DNA of 64,000 nucleotides. It comes from a bacterium 210820-DFI.6.37 (GTDB taxonomy: Bacteria > Bacillota > Clostridia > Peptostreptococcales > Anaerovoracaceae). The stretch is from the NCBI GenBank assembly GCA_020558355.1, contig JAJCKG010000003.1:1-64000 (forward strand), read 5' to 3'. The notes beneath the pieces were generated by a model. It saw only the letters and a program-made list of their open reading frames with translations. It was not told the origin of the DNA and did no database searches. The position numbers and the translations under genes are program-made. Position 1 is the first letter of the stretch. Every line of letters begins with the position of its first letter. Below, piece after piece: positions 25,586 to 34,356 of this stretch.

Positions 25586-26896
25586 ATGATGAATTACGCA
25601 ACACAGATGGAAGCGGCCCGTAAGGGGATCGTTACCAAGGAAATGAAAATTGTAGCTGAAAAGGAAAGCATTTCTCCAGAGCAGCTGATGAAATGGATGG
25701 CACAGGGAAAAGCCATTATCCCCTGCAATAAGGGACACAAAGCCATTTCTCCAAGCGGCCTGGGCTCCATGCTGAAAACCAAGATCAACGTCAATCTGGG
25801 GACTTCCAGGGACATGACTGACTTGGACATGGAATTTCAAAAAGTACAGAGCGCGGTGGATCTTGGCGCGGAAGCCATTATGGATCTCAGTTCTTATGGG
25901 GATACGCGGAAATTCCGCAGACATTTGACAGAAAACTGCCCTGCCATGATCGGCACCGTACCTATCTATGACGCCGTGGTCTATTATCACAAGCCCCTCA
26001 TTGAAATCACCACTGAAGAATGGATGGATATCGTTCGGATGCACGCGGAAGACGGTGTGGATTTTATGACCATTCACTGCGGCATCAACCGGGAAACAGC
26101 CCACAAATTCAAGAGAAACAAGCGTCTCATGAACATCGTTTCCCGAGGGGGTTCTATTATTTTCGCCTGGATGGAAATGACCGGAAAGGAAAATCCATTT
26201 TATGAAAAATTCGATGAGCTGCTGGAGATCTGCCGGGAATACGACATCACACTGAGCCTTGGCGACGCCTGCCGCCCAGGATGCCTTGCCGACGGAACTG
26301 ACGCCAGCCAGATTGAAGAACTGATCGCTCTGGGCGAGCTGACAAAGCGGGCCTGGGAAAAAGATGTGCAGGTCATGATCGAAGGTCCGGGACATATGCC
26401 TCTCAACCAGGTAGCCGCCAATATGGAAATCCAGAAAACCCTGTGCCACGGAGCGCCATTCTACGTTCTCGGTCCTATCGTCACAGACGTAGCTCCTGGC
26501 TATGATCACATCACATCCGCCATCGGAGGCGCGGTGGCTGCCGCAAGCGGCGCAGCCTTCCTGTGCTACGTTACTCCCGCGGAGCATCTCAGACTCCCTT
26601 CCGTTGAAGATGTAAAGGAAGGTATCGTAGCCGCGAGGATCGCCGCTCATACAGCGGACATCGCAAAAGGGATCCCCGGCGCGATGGACTGGGATAACCA
26701 GATGAGCCAGGCTCGAAAAGCGCTGGATTGGAATAAAATGTTCGACCTGGCCATTGATCCGGAAAAAGCCAGAGCTTACCGGGAGTCCTCGGAGCCGGAA
26801 AAAGAAGACACCTGCTCGATGTGCGGAAACTTCTGCGCAGTAAAAAATATGAACCGTATCCTGGATGGTGAAATCGTTTCCATCTTTGATGAATAA
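25586..26896 (+). CDS. thiC: Phosphomethylpyrimidine synthase ThiC
   Basis: The product (436 residues from this start) is the short, core form of ThiC, lacking the N-terminal extension of the roughly 600-residue proteobacterial and Bacillus forms. It shows [58 protein letters not shown] and the radical-SAM [4Fe-4S] motif [11 protein letters not shown] near the C-terminus. It converts 5-aminoimidazole ribotide to HMP phosphate. GAAAGGA precedes the two adjacent ATGs at 25586/25589. A longer ORF beginning at 25430 would run through the riboswitch and terminator and is rejected. First gene of thiC-thiM-thiE-thiD under the TPP riboswitch. Confidence 0.96.
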   Translation: MMNYATQMEAARKGIVTKEMKIVAEKESISPEQLMKWMAQGKAIIPCNKGHKAISPSGLGSMLKTKINVNLGTSRDMTDLDMEFQKVQSAVDLGAEAIMDLSSYGDTRKFRRHLTENCPAMIGTVPIYDAVVYYHKPLIEITTEEWMDIVRMHAEDGVDFMTIHCGINRETAHKFKRNKRLMNIVSRGGSIIFAWMEMTGKENPFYEKFDELLEICREYDITLSLGDACRPGCLADGTDASQIEELIALGELTKRAWEKDVQVMIEGPGHMPLNQVAANMEIQKTLCHGAPFYVLGPIVTDVAPGYDHITSAIGGAVAAASGAAFLCYVTPAEHLRLPSVEDVKEGIVAARIAAHTADIAKGIPGAMDWDNQMSQARKALDWNKMFDLAIDPEKARAYRESSEPEKEDTCSMCGNFCAVKNMNRILDGEIVSIFDE

Positions 26897-26911
26897 AGAA
26901 AGGACCCTGCC

Positions 26912-27733
26912 ATGCTGAAAGAACAATTAGACAATGTAAGAAGCAAAACGCCGCTGGTACATAATATTACCAACTATGTGACCGTCAATGACTGCGCCAA
27001 CATTCTGCTGGCCTGCGGCGGCTCACCCATCATGGCCGATGATCCGGAAGACGCGGAAGAAATCACCGCCATCTGCGGGGGCCTCAACATCAATATCGGA
27101 ACACTGAACAAACGGACCATTCCCGCCATGTTCGCGGCGGGAAAAAAGGCCAGCCAATGCGGCCATCCCATACTGCTGGATCCCGTCGGCGCCGGAGCAT
27201 CCTCTCTTCGCACAAAAACAGCTTATGAGCTGATGGAGAAAGTCAATTTTGCGGCCATCCGAGGCAATATCTCCGAGATCAAAACCCTGGCCTTGGGAGA
27301 AGGCACCACAAAAGGAGTCGATGCGGATGTGGCTGACGCAATTACAGAGGACACCTTAGATAGCGCCGTAGAATTCGCGAAAAAATTTGCTGATAAAACC
27401 GGCTCTGTCATCGTCATCACTGGAGCCATCGACATTGCGGCCAATGCTGACACCGCCTATATTATAAGAAACGGGCACCCTATGATGAGCAGGATCACAG
27501 GTTCCGGCTGTATGCTTTCCGCCATGATGACCGCTTACCTTACCGCAAACCCTACCGAGCCGCTCACCGCCTGCCTTGCCGCTGTCTGCGCCATGGGGCT
27601 TTGCGGCGAAAAGGCCTTCGCCCGCCTTGACCGGCAGGATGGAAACGCCTCCTTCCGTAATTATCTCATCGACGCGGTCTATCATCTGGATGGAGAAACA
27701 TTAGAAAGGGGTGCTAAATATGAACTGCGATAA
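26912..27733 (+). CDS. thiM: Hydroxyethylthiazole kinase
   Basis: The 273-residue protein has the ThiM signatures TPLVHNITNYVTVNDCANILLA (split at its end), DPVGAGASSLRT, GNISEI and the anion-hole motif ITGSGCMLSAM. It phosphorylates hydroxyethylthiazole for thiamine salvage. It lies 15 bp after thiC and overlaps thiE by 14 bp. No de novo thiazole genes (thiG, thiH, thiS) are in this window, so the operon makes pyrimidine de novo and salvages thiazole unless those genes are elsewhere. Confidence 0.95.
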   Translation: MLKEQLDNVRSKTPLVHNITNYVTVNDCANILLACGGSPIMADDPEDAEEITAICGGLNINIGTLNKRTIPAMFAAGKKASQCGHPILLDPVGAGASSLRTKTAYELMEKVNFAAIRGNISEIKTLALGEGTTKGVDADVADAITEDTLDSAVEFAKKFADKTGSVIVITGAIDIAANADTAYIIRNGHPMMSRITGSGCMLSAMMTAYLTANPTEPLTACLAAVCAMGLCGEKAFARLDRQDGNASFRNYLIDAVYHLDGETLERGAKYELR

Positions 27734-28361
27734 AAAAGCTATGCTGCTTTACGCTGTGACCGACCGAACCTGGCTGGGGAATCAGACTCTGTACCAGCAG
27801 GTGGAAGCCGCCCTTCAGGGCGGAGCCACCTGTATCCAACTGCGGGAGAAGGACCTTTCTCATGAGGCTTTTCTGAAAGAAGCGCTGGAAATAAAGGAGC
27901 TTTGCCGCTCCTACCAGGTTCCTTTCATCATCAACGATAATGTGCGGATCGCCTTAGAATGCGGCGCGGACGGAATCCATGTGGGACAGCGGGATATGCA
28001 GGCCGCGCGGGTTCGGGAGCTGATGGGCCCTGACAAGATCCTGGGAGTTTCCGCCCAGACCGTAGAGCAGGCTAAGCTGGCGGAAAAAAATGGAGCGGAT
28101 TACCTGGGCGTAGGCGCCGTCTTTGACACTTCCACAAAGAAAGACGCAAATCCGGTATCTCACCAAACTCTGAAAGAAATCACCAGCGCCGTATCCATTC
28201 CGGTCTGCGCGATTGGCGGAATCAGCAGGGAGAATATAACCCTGCTTTCCGGCACAGGCATCCATGGGGTAGCGCTTGTTTCCGCCATTTTCGCAAGCAA
28301 GGATATCAAAAAAGAATGTGAGCTTCTCCGCGCGCTTTCGCAGGAAATGATAAAGGGGTAG
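27720..28361 (+). CDS. thiE: Thiamine-phosphate synthase
   Basis: The TIM-barrel protein (213 residues) shows LYAVTDRTWLG, GGATCIQLREKDLSHEAF, IINDNVRIALECGADGIHVG and GADYLGVGAVFDTSTK, all ThiE signatures. It joins HMP diphosphate and thiazole phosphate into thiamine phosphate. The ATG at 27720 lies nine bases after GAAAGGGG, which favours it over an in-frame GTG at 27711. It overlaps thiM and is followed five bases later by thiD. Confidence 0.95.
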   Translation: MNCDKKAMLLYAVTDRTWLGNQTLYQQVEAALQGGATCIQLREKDLSHEAFLKEALEIKELCRSYQVPFIINDNVRIALECGADGIHVGQRDMQAARVRELMGPDKILGVSAQTVEQAKLAEKNGADYLGVGAVFDTSTKKDANPVSHQTLKEITSAVSIPVCAIGGISRENITLLSGTGIHGVALVSAIFASKDIKKECELLRALSQEMIKG

Positions 28362-28366
28362 GCGCT

Positions 28367-29146
28367 ATGAAAAAAGTTCTGACAATTGCGGGCTCAGATC
28401 CCAGCGGCGGCGCCGGAATCCAGGCTGACATCAAGACGATTACCGCCCATAAAACGTATGCCATGAGTGTCATTACCTCTCTCACCGCCCAAAACACCAC
28501 CGGCGTATATGGCGTAGCTGACACAGATCCGGAATTTGTCGCAAAACAGCTGGACTGCGTTTTTACGGACATCTTTCCCGACGCGGTAAAGATCGGGATG
28601 GTTTCAAACAGTGCGATCATCCGGGTCATTGCGGAGAAGCTGCTTCAATACGGCGCAAAAAAAATCGTGGCGGATCCCGTCATGATCTCTACCAGCGGCA
28701 GCAGGCTTCTTTCGGAAGAGGCCCTGGACGCCCTGGTATCAAAGCTTCTTCCGACGGCCACGGTCATCACTCCCAATATCCCGGAAGCTGAGGTCCTCTG
28801 CGGAAATCCCATCAAAACCAAAGACCAGATGCTGCTGGCGGCAGAGATCATCGCGGAAAAGCTGAACACAGCCGTTCTGATCAAAGGCGGACATCTGGAA
28901 AACACCGCGGACGACCTGCTGTACGTCCGGGGAAGCGCCCTCTGGTATGAAGGAGAGCGGATCGAAAACGCAAATACACACGGTACGGGCTGCACCCTTT
29001 CCTCTGCCATTGCCTGTAATCTGGCCGCCGGCAGGGACCTGGACGAAAGCATCCAAAACGCGAAGGCTTATCTGACCGGAGCGCTCAGGGCCGGTCTGGA
29101 TCTTGGAAAAGGCTCCGGACCTTTGGATCATATGTACGCATTATAG
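28367..29146 (+). CDS. thiD: Hydroxymethylpyrimidine/phosphomethylpyrimidine kinase
   Basis: The 259-residue ribokinase-fold protein begins VLTIAGSDPSGGAGIQADIK and carries PVMISTSGSRLL, TPNIPEAEVL and the catalytic NTHGTGCTLSSAIA near the C-terminus. It phosphorylates HMP and HMP phosphate. Last gene of the thi operon. Its 3' end overlaps the convergent flippase gene by 6 bp, with no terminator visible between. Confidence 0.95.
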   Translation: MKKVLTIAGSDPSGGAGIQADIKTITAHKTYAMSVITSLTAQNTTGVYGVADTDPEFVAKQLDCVFTDIFPDAVKIGMVSNSAIIRVIAEKLLQYGAKKIVADPVMISTSGSRLLSEEALDALVSKLLPTATVITPNIPEAEVLCGNPIKTKDQMLLAAEIIAEKLNTAVLIKGGHLENTADDLLYVRGSALWYEGERIENANTHGTGCTLSSAIACNLAAGRDLDESIQNAKAYLTGALRAGLDLGKGSGPLDHMYAL

Positions 29147-30757
29147 CCTCCGGCCATTGATTCGCCTTCTTTCTGACAGCCGGCCAAAGCCGGGAAGCTG
29201 GGCCAGTTCCTCCCGATTCAGGATTCCCATGGCCAGCACACAGACGATGTAAAAAGGAATTGCCGCTGTGATTCCAATCAGCGCCGCGGCCGTATCCGGA
29301 ACCGCCATACGCAGCATGAAATGGCGAACGGCTTCTGCCGCCGCACCCATGAGCAAGCTGCAAAGCATAGGTTTCAGGAAATACTTTCTTATTCCAAACG
29401 AAATCCGGATGGTTCGCTTCAAGCTGATGAGACACATACTGTAGGCAATACAATGGCAAACTGCGGTGCTGATGGCCGCTCCGTAAATATTGATCTGCGG
29501 GGCGGGGATCAGAATCAGATTAAGGCCGATTTTCACCGCGACACCGCAGAAAAGCGCCACTGCGGGAACCAATACCTTTCCCAGCCCCTGAAGGCTTCCG
29601 CTGAGGGTGTGATTCATTGCCGCGAAGCCCATAGAGACCGCGCTGATCTGCAATATGGTCCAGCCCTGCGGCGCGCTGGGGTAAATCATAAGATAGATGG
29701 GCTTCGCGAACAGGATCAGCCCGATGATACAGGGAAGGACCACAAGGGCGGAAATCAGCATGGAAAATCTAATTTTAGCCGTCACTTCCCGTTTGTCACC
29801 TCTGGCAATGGCCGCCGCAATGGTGGGAACCAGTACCGCAGAAAAGGCGATATTTACCGAAAGGGGCAGATTGATCAGAGGATCGCTTTTGGACATCATT
29901 CCAAATAAAGCGGCGGCTTTCCGCGGGTCTCTTGGTCCCGCCGCGCCGAAAGCCTTTTCAATCCCTCTGGAAATCGTGGCCATATCCAGTACCCGCCCGA
30001 AAGACATAATGACCGGACTCAGGGACATGGGCACCGACATGAGCAGAATCCGCTTTGCGTAATGAAGAAATTCCCGCCCTTTTAGCAGCCGCCTTCTTCC
30101 AATCCGGTTCCGGTTTGCTTTTTTCATATAAACCAGGACCAGATAGAAAAAGCCCAGCATCGCCGCCAGAGACGCGGCGAAATTGGCCCCGGCTGACAGA
30201 ATCTGCGCTGAACTTCCGGAAAGAAGCAGAACGAAGACAATCGACAGCGAAGACTTTAGGATCTGTTCCAATATATCAGCTTTGCTGGCAGATTTCACTT
30301 CTCCCAGTCCCATGAAATACCCCTGTATTACAGAGGCCAGACAGACAAAAAGAACAGACGGAGCTAACGCCTTGAGGGTATACTGAACACCGTCCATTTT
30401 AATAATATAAAGAGCAATAAAATCAGCTCCCAGATAAAGCAGAAGAGAGCAGGCCAGCCCTACAAGAAAAAACAGCTCAAAGGCGCTCCTGAAAATCATG
30501 TGCGCGCCTACCCTGTCCCCTCGGGAAACGCTTCCCGCGGTCAGCTTTGAAACGGCGTTGGGGATCCCCACAGAGGATACCGCGAGAAATAAAATATAAA
30601 ACTGAAATCCCGCCGTATAAAAGCCGTTTCCTATATCTCCAAACCCTTCCACATTGGTAATTACAGCCCTGTATAAAAACCCCAAAAGCTTTACCGCGAT
30701 TTGCGCGGCAAGAATACTAAGAACGCTGGCCATAAACTGGTTTTTCCCATTTGTCAT
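29141..30757 (-). CDS. SpoVB/MurJ-type polysaccharide or lipid II flippase
   Basis: The protein of about 538 residues has roughly 14 hydrophobic helices of the MOP/MVF superfamily, with KLLGFLYRAVITNVEGFGDIG near the N-terminus (split at its end) and IQGYFMGLGEVKSASKADIL in the middle. Such proteins move lipid-linked cell-wall or spore-cortex precursors across the membrane. SpoVB and generic polysaccharide flippases cannot be told apart by eye. AGAGGG with a seven-base spacer favours the ATG at 30757 over that at 30763. Confidence 0.8.
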   Translation of the reverse strand: MTNGKNQFMASVLSILAAQIAVKLLGFLYRAVITNVEGFGDIGNGFYTAGFQFYILFLAVSSVGIPNAVSKLTAGSVSRGDRVGAHMIFRSAFELFFLVGLACSLLLYLGADFIALYIIKMDGVQYTLKALAPSVLFVCLASVIQGYFMGLGEVKSASKADILEQILKSSLSIVFVLLLSGSSAQILSAGANFAASLAAMLGFFYLVLVYMKKANRNRIGRRRLLKGREFLHYAKRILLMSVPMSLSPVIMSFGRVLDMATISRGIEKAFGAAGPRDPRKAAALFGMMSKSDPLINLPLSVNIAFSAVLVPTIAAAIARGDKREVTAKIRFSMLISALVVLPCIIGLILFAKPIYLMIYPSAPQGWTILQISAVSMGFAAMNHTLSGSLQGLGKVLVPAVALFCGVAVKIGLNLILIPAPQINIYGAAISTAVCHCIAYSMCLISLKRTIRISFGIRKYFLKPMLCSLLMGAAAEAVRHFMLRMAVPDTAAALIGITAAIPFYIVCVLAMGILNREELAQLPGFGRLSERRRINGRRL

Positions 30758-30875
30758 ATTCATTCCCTCTTTTCAGGAACCAGACCCAAGCGGCATAGTC
30801 CCCTATTTTATTATGTGGAAAGGTCAGCGGGAATGACAGATTTTCTATGGGAAGCCGAGATTTTTCCAGGCCGGC

Positions 30876-32273
30876 TTAAAACGCCTGAATCGCGTCGGAA
30901 ATATGTTTTGCCCCTATAAGACGGATTCCTTTGATATCCAGTTCCTTCAGTTTATCTGCGTTTTTCTTGGGAAGGATCACACGTTCAAAGCCCATGCGGG
31001 CCGCTTCCCGTACAATTTTTTCGCTGTTCTGTACAGATCTCAGATCACCGGTCAGGCCAATCTCCCCCAGCGCCAGCGTTCTGCCGGAGCAGGTCTTTCC
31101 CCTGCAGGTGGAATAGATGGCAAGCGCGACAGCCAGGTCAGTGGAAGTGCCTTCCGGTCTCAGGCCGCCTACGATATTGACATAAATATCCTGATTGATC
31201 AGATTCAGACCTGCCTTTCGCTCCAGCACCGCCAGAATCATGTTGAGACGGGACAGCTCTACGCCGATGGAGGAACGTCTCGCAAAGCCTACATTCGTCG
31301 GAGCCGCAAGAGCCTGTACCTCCAGCAGAAGCGGGCGGGTTCCTTCATATACGGCCGCTGCCATGGAGCCTTCCGCTCCTTCCTCCATGCCTTCCAGAAA
31401 GCTTTTCGACAGATTTTCAATTTCAAGAAGACCGCTTTCCGCCATCTCAAAGGCCCCGATCTCGCTGGTAGTGCCAAAACGATTTTTAAATGCCCGCAAA
31501 ATGCGTAGTTCCTGGTTTCGTTCACCGGTAAAGTGGAGAACACAGTCCACCAGATGCTCTACGATTTTCGGCCCCGCCAGTTCACCGCTTTTAGTCACGT
31601 GGGCCACAATAAAAATGGGAATATTGAAGGTCTTTCCGACCCGCATCAGCTCGTTTCCGCAGGCCCGCACCTGAGAAACGCTGCCTGGAGCCGAGTCCAG
31701 ATCTTCCGTATACATGGTCTGGATGGAGTCGATAATAACAAACTCCGGCTTCAGCTCTTCCGCGATAGCCGAAACATTTTCCATACAGGTTTCGGACAGG
31801 ATAAACAGATTGTCCGGCAGGCTTTTGCACACCCGGTCCGCCCGCATTTTAATCTGGTCCTCTGATTCCTCTCCGGAAACATAAAGAACCTTCCCGTACT
31901 GCCCCGCGATATTGGAAGCAGCCTGTATGATGATGGTAGATTTACCGATTCCCGGCTCTCCGGAAATCAGGGTAAGGGAGCCTTTTACCATTCCTCCTCC
32001 CAGAACCCGGTTCAATTCTCCAATCCCCGTATCCATTCTGGTATAATTTCCGGATTTTACTTCTGTCAGCTTAGACGGCCGGTTCCGCCCCTTGCCTTCC
32101 CCGGGGGCCGACGCGAATCCGCCCCGCCGGCGTTTATCGTCGCTTCCTGGCGCGGGCAGTACTTTTTCTTCCACCATACTGTTCCACGCGCCGCAAACGC
32201 ACTGCCCCTGCCATTTCGGACTCTCATAGCCGCATTCCTGACATACGAATACGGTCTTTGCTTTTTTCGCCAT
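30876..32273 (-). CDS. radA: DNA repair protein RadA
   Basis: The 465-residue protein has all RadA parts: N-terminal zinc finger CQECGYESPKWQGQCVCGAW, Walker A GEPGIGKST, Walker B in EFVIIDSIQTMY, the family-specific KNRFG motif and a C-terminal Lon-like domain with GLRPEGTSTDLAVALAIYS. RadA is a DnaB-type helicase that helps branch migration in recombinational repair. Full length and intact; single gene between flippase and TerC genes. Confidence 0.96.
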   Translation of the reverse strand: MAKKAKTVFVCQECGYESPKWQGQCVCGAWNSMVEEKVLPAPGSDDKRRRGGFASAPGEGKGRNRPSKLTEVKSGNYTRMDTGIGELNRVLGGGMVKGSLTLISGEPGIGKSTIIIQAASNIAGQYGKVLYVSGEESEDQIKMRADRVCKSLPDNLFILSETCMENVSAIAEELKPEFVIIDSIQTMYTEDLDSAPGSVSQVRACGNELMRVGKTFNIPIFIVAHVTKSGELAGPKIVEHLVDCVLHFTGERNQELRILRAFKNRFGTTSEIGAFEMAESGLLEIENLSKSFLEGMEEGAEGSMAAAVYEGTRPLLLEVQALAAPTNVGFARRSSIGVELSRLNMILAVLERKAGLNLINQDIYVNIVGGLRPEGTSTDLAVALAIYSTCRGKTCSGRTLALGEIGLTGDLRSVQNSEKIVREAARMGFERVILPKKNADKLKELDIKGIRLIGAKHISDAIQAF

Positions 32274-32379
32274 ATGTGTCTCTCTTTCTTTTGTTGGTGT
32301 ATTATGAGTAGCATAAATGGGGATTGGATTTTTGTCAAGTTCCTCTGACTGCTGGGCGGTCTGGGTGGCAGTCCATTGC

Positions 32380-33228
32380 TTAAACCCTTCGGACCGGGCG
32401 CCTTCCCGATTTTCCTGACAGCAGCATGGATATAAGAATGCTCAGGGCCAGCACGATGCCGATGACGGCGATGGACTGAAGGATTGGGATATTCCATCCG
32501 ATAGCAAGACCCGCCAGTTTCATTCCGGTAAACACCAGAATAATCGATACGCCATATTTCACATAGGCAAAGCGCTGGCGCAAATGTTCCAGAACAAAAT
32601 AAAACTGTCTCAGCCCCAAAATAGCGAAAATATTGGAAGTATAGACGATCAGCAGATCGGTAGAGACAGAAAAGACGGCAGGCACCGAATCCATAGCAAA
32701 GAGGATATCGGAGCATTCAATAAGACAGACCACCGCGAACAAAGGCGTAAACAGCCGCTTTCCGTACCGGTCTTTTATAAGGAACCGATCGCCGCAGGGC
32801 TGCTTTGTCATAGGCAGGATTTTAGAAAGCACCCGAATAATCAGACTTTCCTGAGGATCTTTGCCTTCATCATCCCGGAGCATTTTCAGCCCGTTTATAA
32901 TCAGGACGCCGCCGAAGATATACAGGACCCACTCAAACATGGTAACGAGCTTTACTCCGAAAAAAATAAATAGAAAGCGCAGAACAATGGCGCCGGCAAT
33001 GCCGTAGCCCAATGCCCGGTGCTGGGCTTTTTCCCCAATACGAAAGCTGGTAAAAATCGTGATAAATACGAAAAGGTTATCCATACTGAGACTCAGCTCA
33101 ATCAGATAACCTCCTAAAAACTCCAAAGCCTTCTGCTGTCCCAGAAAAGAACCAATACCGCCGCAAAAGCACATGGCCAGCGCGATCCAAAACAGCAGCC
33201 ATTTTGTTGATTTTAACACATGTTTCAT
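32380..33228 (-). CDS. TerC-family membrane protein, second copy (probable Mn exporter)
   Basis: The 282-residue protein has about seven to eight membrane helices and the TerC signatures LSLSMDNLFVF and IECSDILFAMDSVPAVFS, whose membrane aspartates bind metal in the family. It is about 65% identical by eye to the TerC protein encoded 44 bp upstream, so the pair is a tandem duplication. TerC proteins under yybP-ykoY control export manganese and help metallate secreted enzymes. The GGGAGGT site precedes the ATG. Translation follows the first copy in the same leftward transcript. Confidence 0.9.
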   Translation of the reverse strand: MKHVLKSTKWLLFWIALAMCFCGGIGSFLGQQKALEFLGGYLIELSLSMDNLFVFITIFTSFRIGEKAQHRALGYGIAGAIVLRFLFIFFGVKLVTMFEWVLYIFGGVLIINGLKMLRDDEGKDPQESLIIRVLSKILPMTKQPCGDRFLIKDRYGKRLFTPLFAVVCLIECSDILFAMDSVPAVFSVSTDLLIVYTSNIFAILGLRQFYFVLEHLRQRFAYVKYGVSIILVFTGMKLAGLAIGWNIPILQSIAVIGIVLALSILISMLLSGKSGRRPVRRV

Positions 33229-33272
33229 TCTATACCTCCCGCATGATATATTTTTATGCGGGAGGATTCTGT

Positions 33273-34100
33273 TTATGATGCCCGTTTCTTCGAAAGGATC
33301 ATGGACAGGATAATACTGATGACCAGCACTCCAATAATCACGCCGATGGAAATCGGAATCGAAATATGCAGGCCCACAATAAGTCCCGCCAGCTTCACGC
33401 CGGTGAACATAAGAATAATAGCTACACCATATTTTACATAGGCAAACCGCTCCTGCAGATGCTCCAGGACAAAATACAGCTGCCTAAGTCCCAGAATCGC
33501 GAAGATGTTGGAGGAATAAACGATCAAAAGATCGGTGGAGACAGAAAATACAGCCGGAACCGAATCGATGGCAAAGAGGATATCGGAGAATTCAATGAGG
33601 CACAGCACTGCGAAGAGCGGTGTAAACAGTCGTTTTCCGTTCCGCTTTACCAGGAATTTTTCGCCTTCAAAGCTCTCTGTCATAGGCAGCACCTTCGCTA
33701 CGGCTCTTATGATCCGGCTTTCATGAGGATCCTTTTCCTCTTCCTCTTTAAACATTTTGATCCCGTTTATAATGAGAATGGCGCCGAAGATGTACAGGAT
33801 CCATTCAAACATGGTAACGATTTTTACTCCGAAAAAGATAAAGATGAACCGAAGAACAATGGCTCCCGCAATGCCATAGGACAGTACCCGATGCTGGGCG
33901 TGTTCTTTAATCCCATAGCTCATAAAAATGCTGATAAACACAAACAGGTTGTCCATACTGAGACTCATCTCAATCAGGTATCCTCCGTAAAATTCCAAGG
34001 CCTTCTGGCTCCCCATAAAGTACCAGACCGCCAGGCCGGACAGCACAGCAAGCGCCATCCAGAAAGCCACCCATTTCAGCGATTTAAAAACATCCTTCAA
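33273..34100 (-). CDS. TerC-family membrane protein, first copy (probable Mn exporter)
   Basis: The 275-residue protein has the same layout and signatures as the downstream copy (MSLSMDNLFVF, IEFSDILFAIDSVPAVFS). The start is a TTG: aligning it with the paralogue (MKDVFKSLKWVAFW against MKHVLKSTKWLLFW) fixes this codon, and AAAGG lies about ten bases before it. It is the first gene after the yybP-ykoY riboswitch, so manganese should switch both copies on. A rare start codon may lower its translation relative to copy two. Confidence 0.9.
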   Translation of the reverse strand: MKDVFKSLKWVAFWMALAVLSGLAVWYFMGSQKALEFYGGYLIEMSLSMDNLFVFISIFMSYGIKEHAQHRVLSYGIAGAIVLRFIFIFFGVKIVTMFEWILYIFGAILIINGIKMFKEEEEKDPHESRIIRAVAKVLPMTESFEGEKFLVKRNGKRLFTPLFAVLCLIEFSDILFAIDSVPAVFSVSTDLLIVYSSNIFAILGLRQLYFVLEHLQERFAYVKYGVAIILMFTGVKLAGLIVGLHISIPISIGVIIGVLVISIILSMILSKKRAS

Positions 34101-34221
34101 TTTCCGTCATCCTTTCTTCCTTCTTGTGTTTTCGAGTCTTTTTCCCCGGCCCGCGCCTTTCTATTCCCACTCCGCTTCCAGTCCTTGCGGCAAGCAAATT
34201 GGGGGCGGCTTTGCGGCGCCC

Positions 34222-34345
34222 AAAAAGACCTTAATGCCACCCTTTTCAAAGTGAACATTAAGGTCTTGCTATCCTTTCGGAGAATAGAACCAGGCTGCGT
34301 CAGCCGGCTGTTGATTCTATTGCTTGTAAGCTACTCCCCTTATAC
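34222..34345 (-). ncRNA. yybP-ykoY manganese riboswitch with terminator
   Basis: On the minus strand it reads AAGGGGAGTAGC, AGCAATAGAATCAACAGCC, GCCTGGTT, GAAAGGATAGCAAGACCTT, then a terminator pairing AAGACCTTAATG with CATTAAGGTCTTTTT. These are the conserved elements of the Mn-sensing yybP-ykoY class. It precedes two TerC genes, a typical target. Mn binding would prevent termination and raise export. Confidence 0.92.
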
Positions 34346-34356
34346 CCGCGTCTGAT

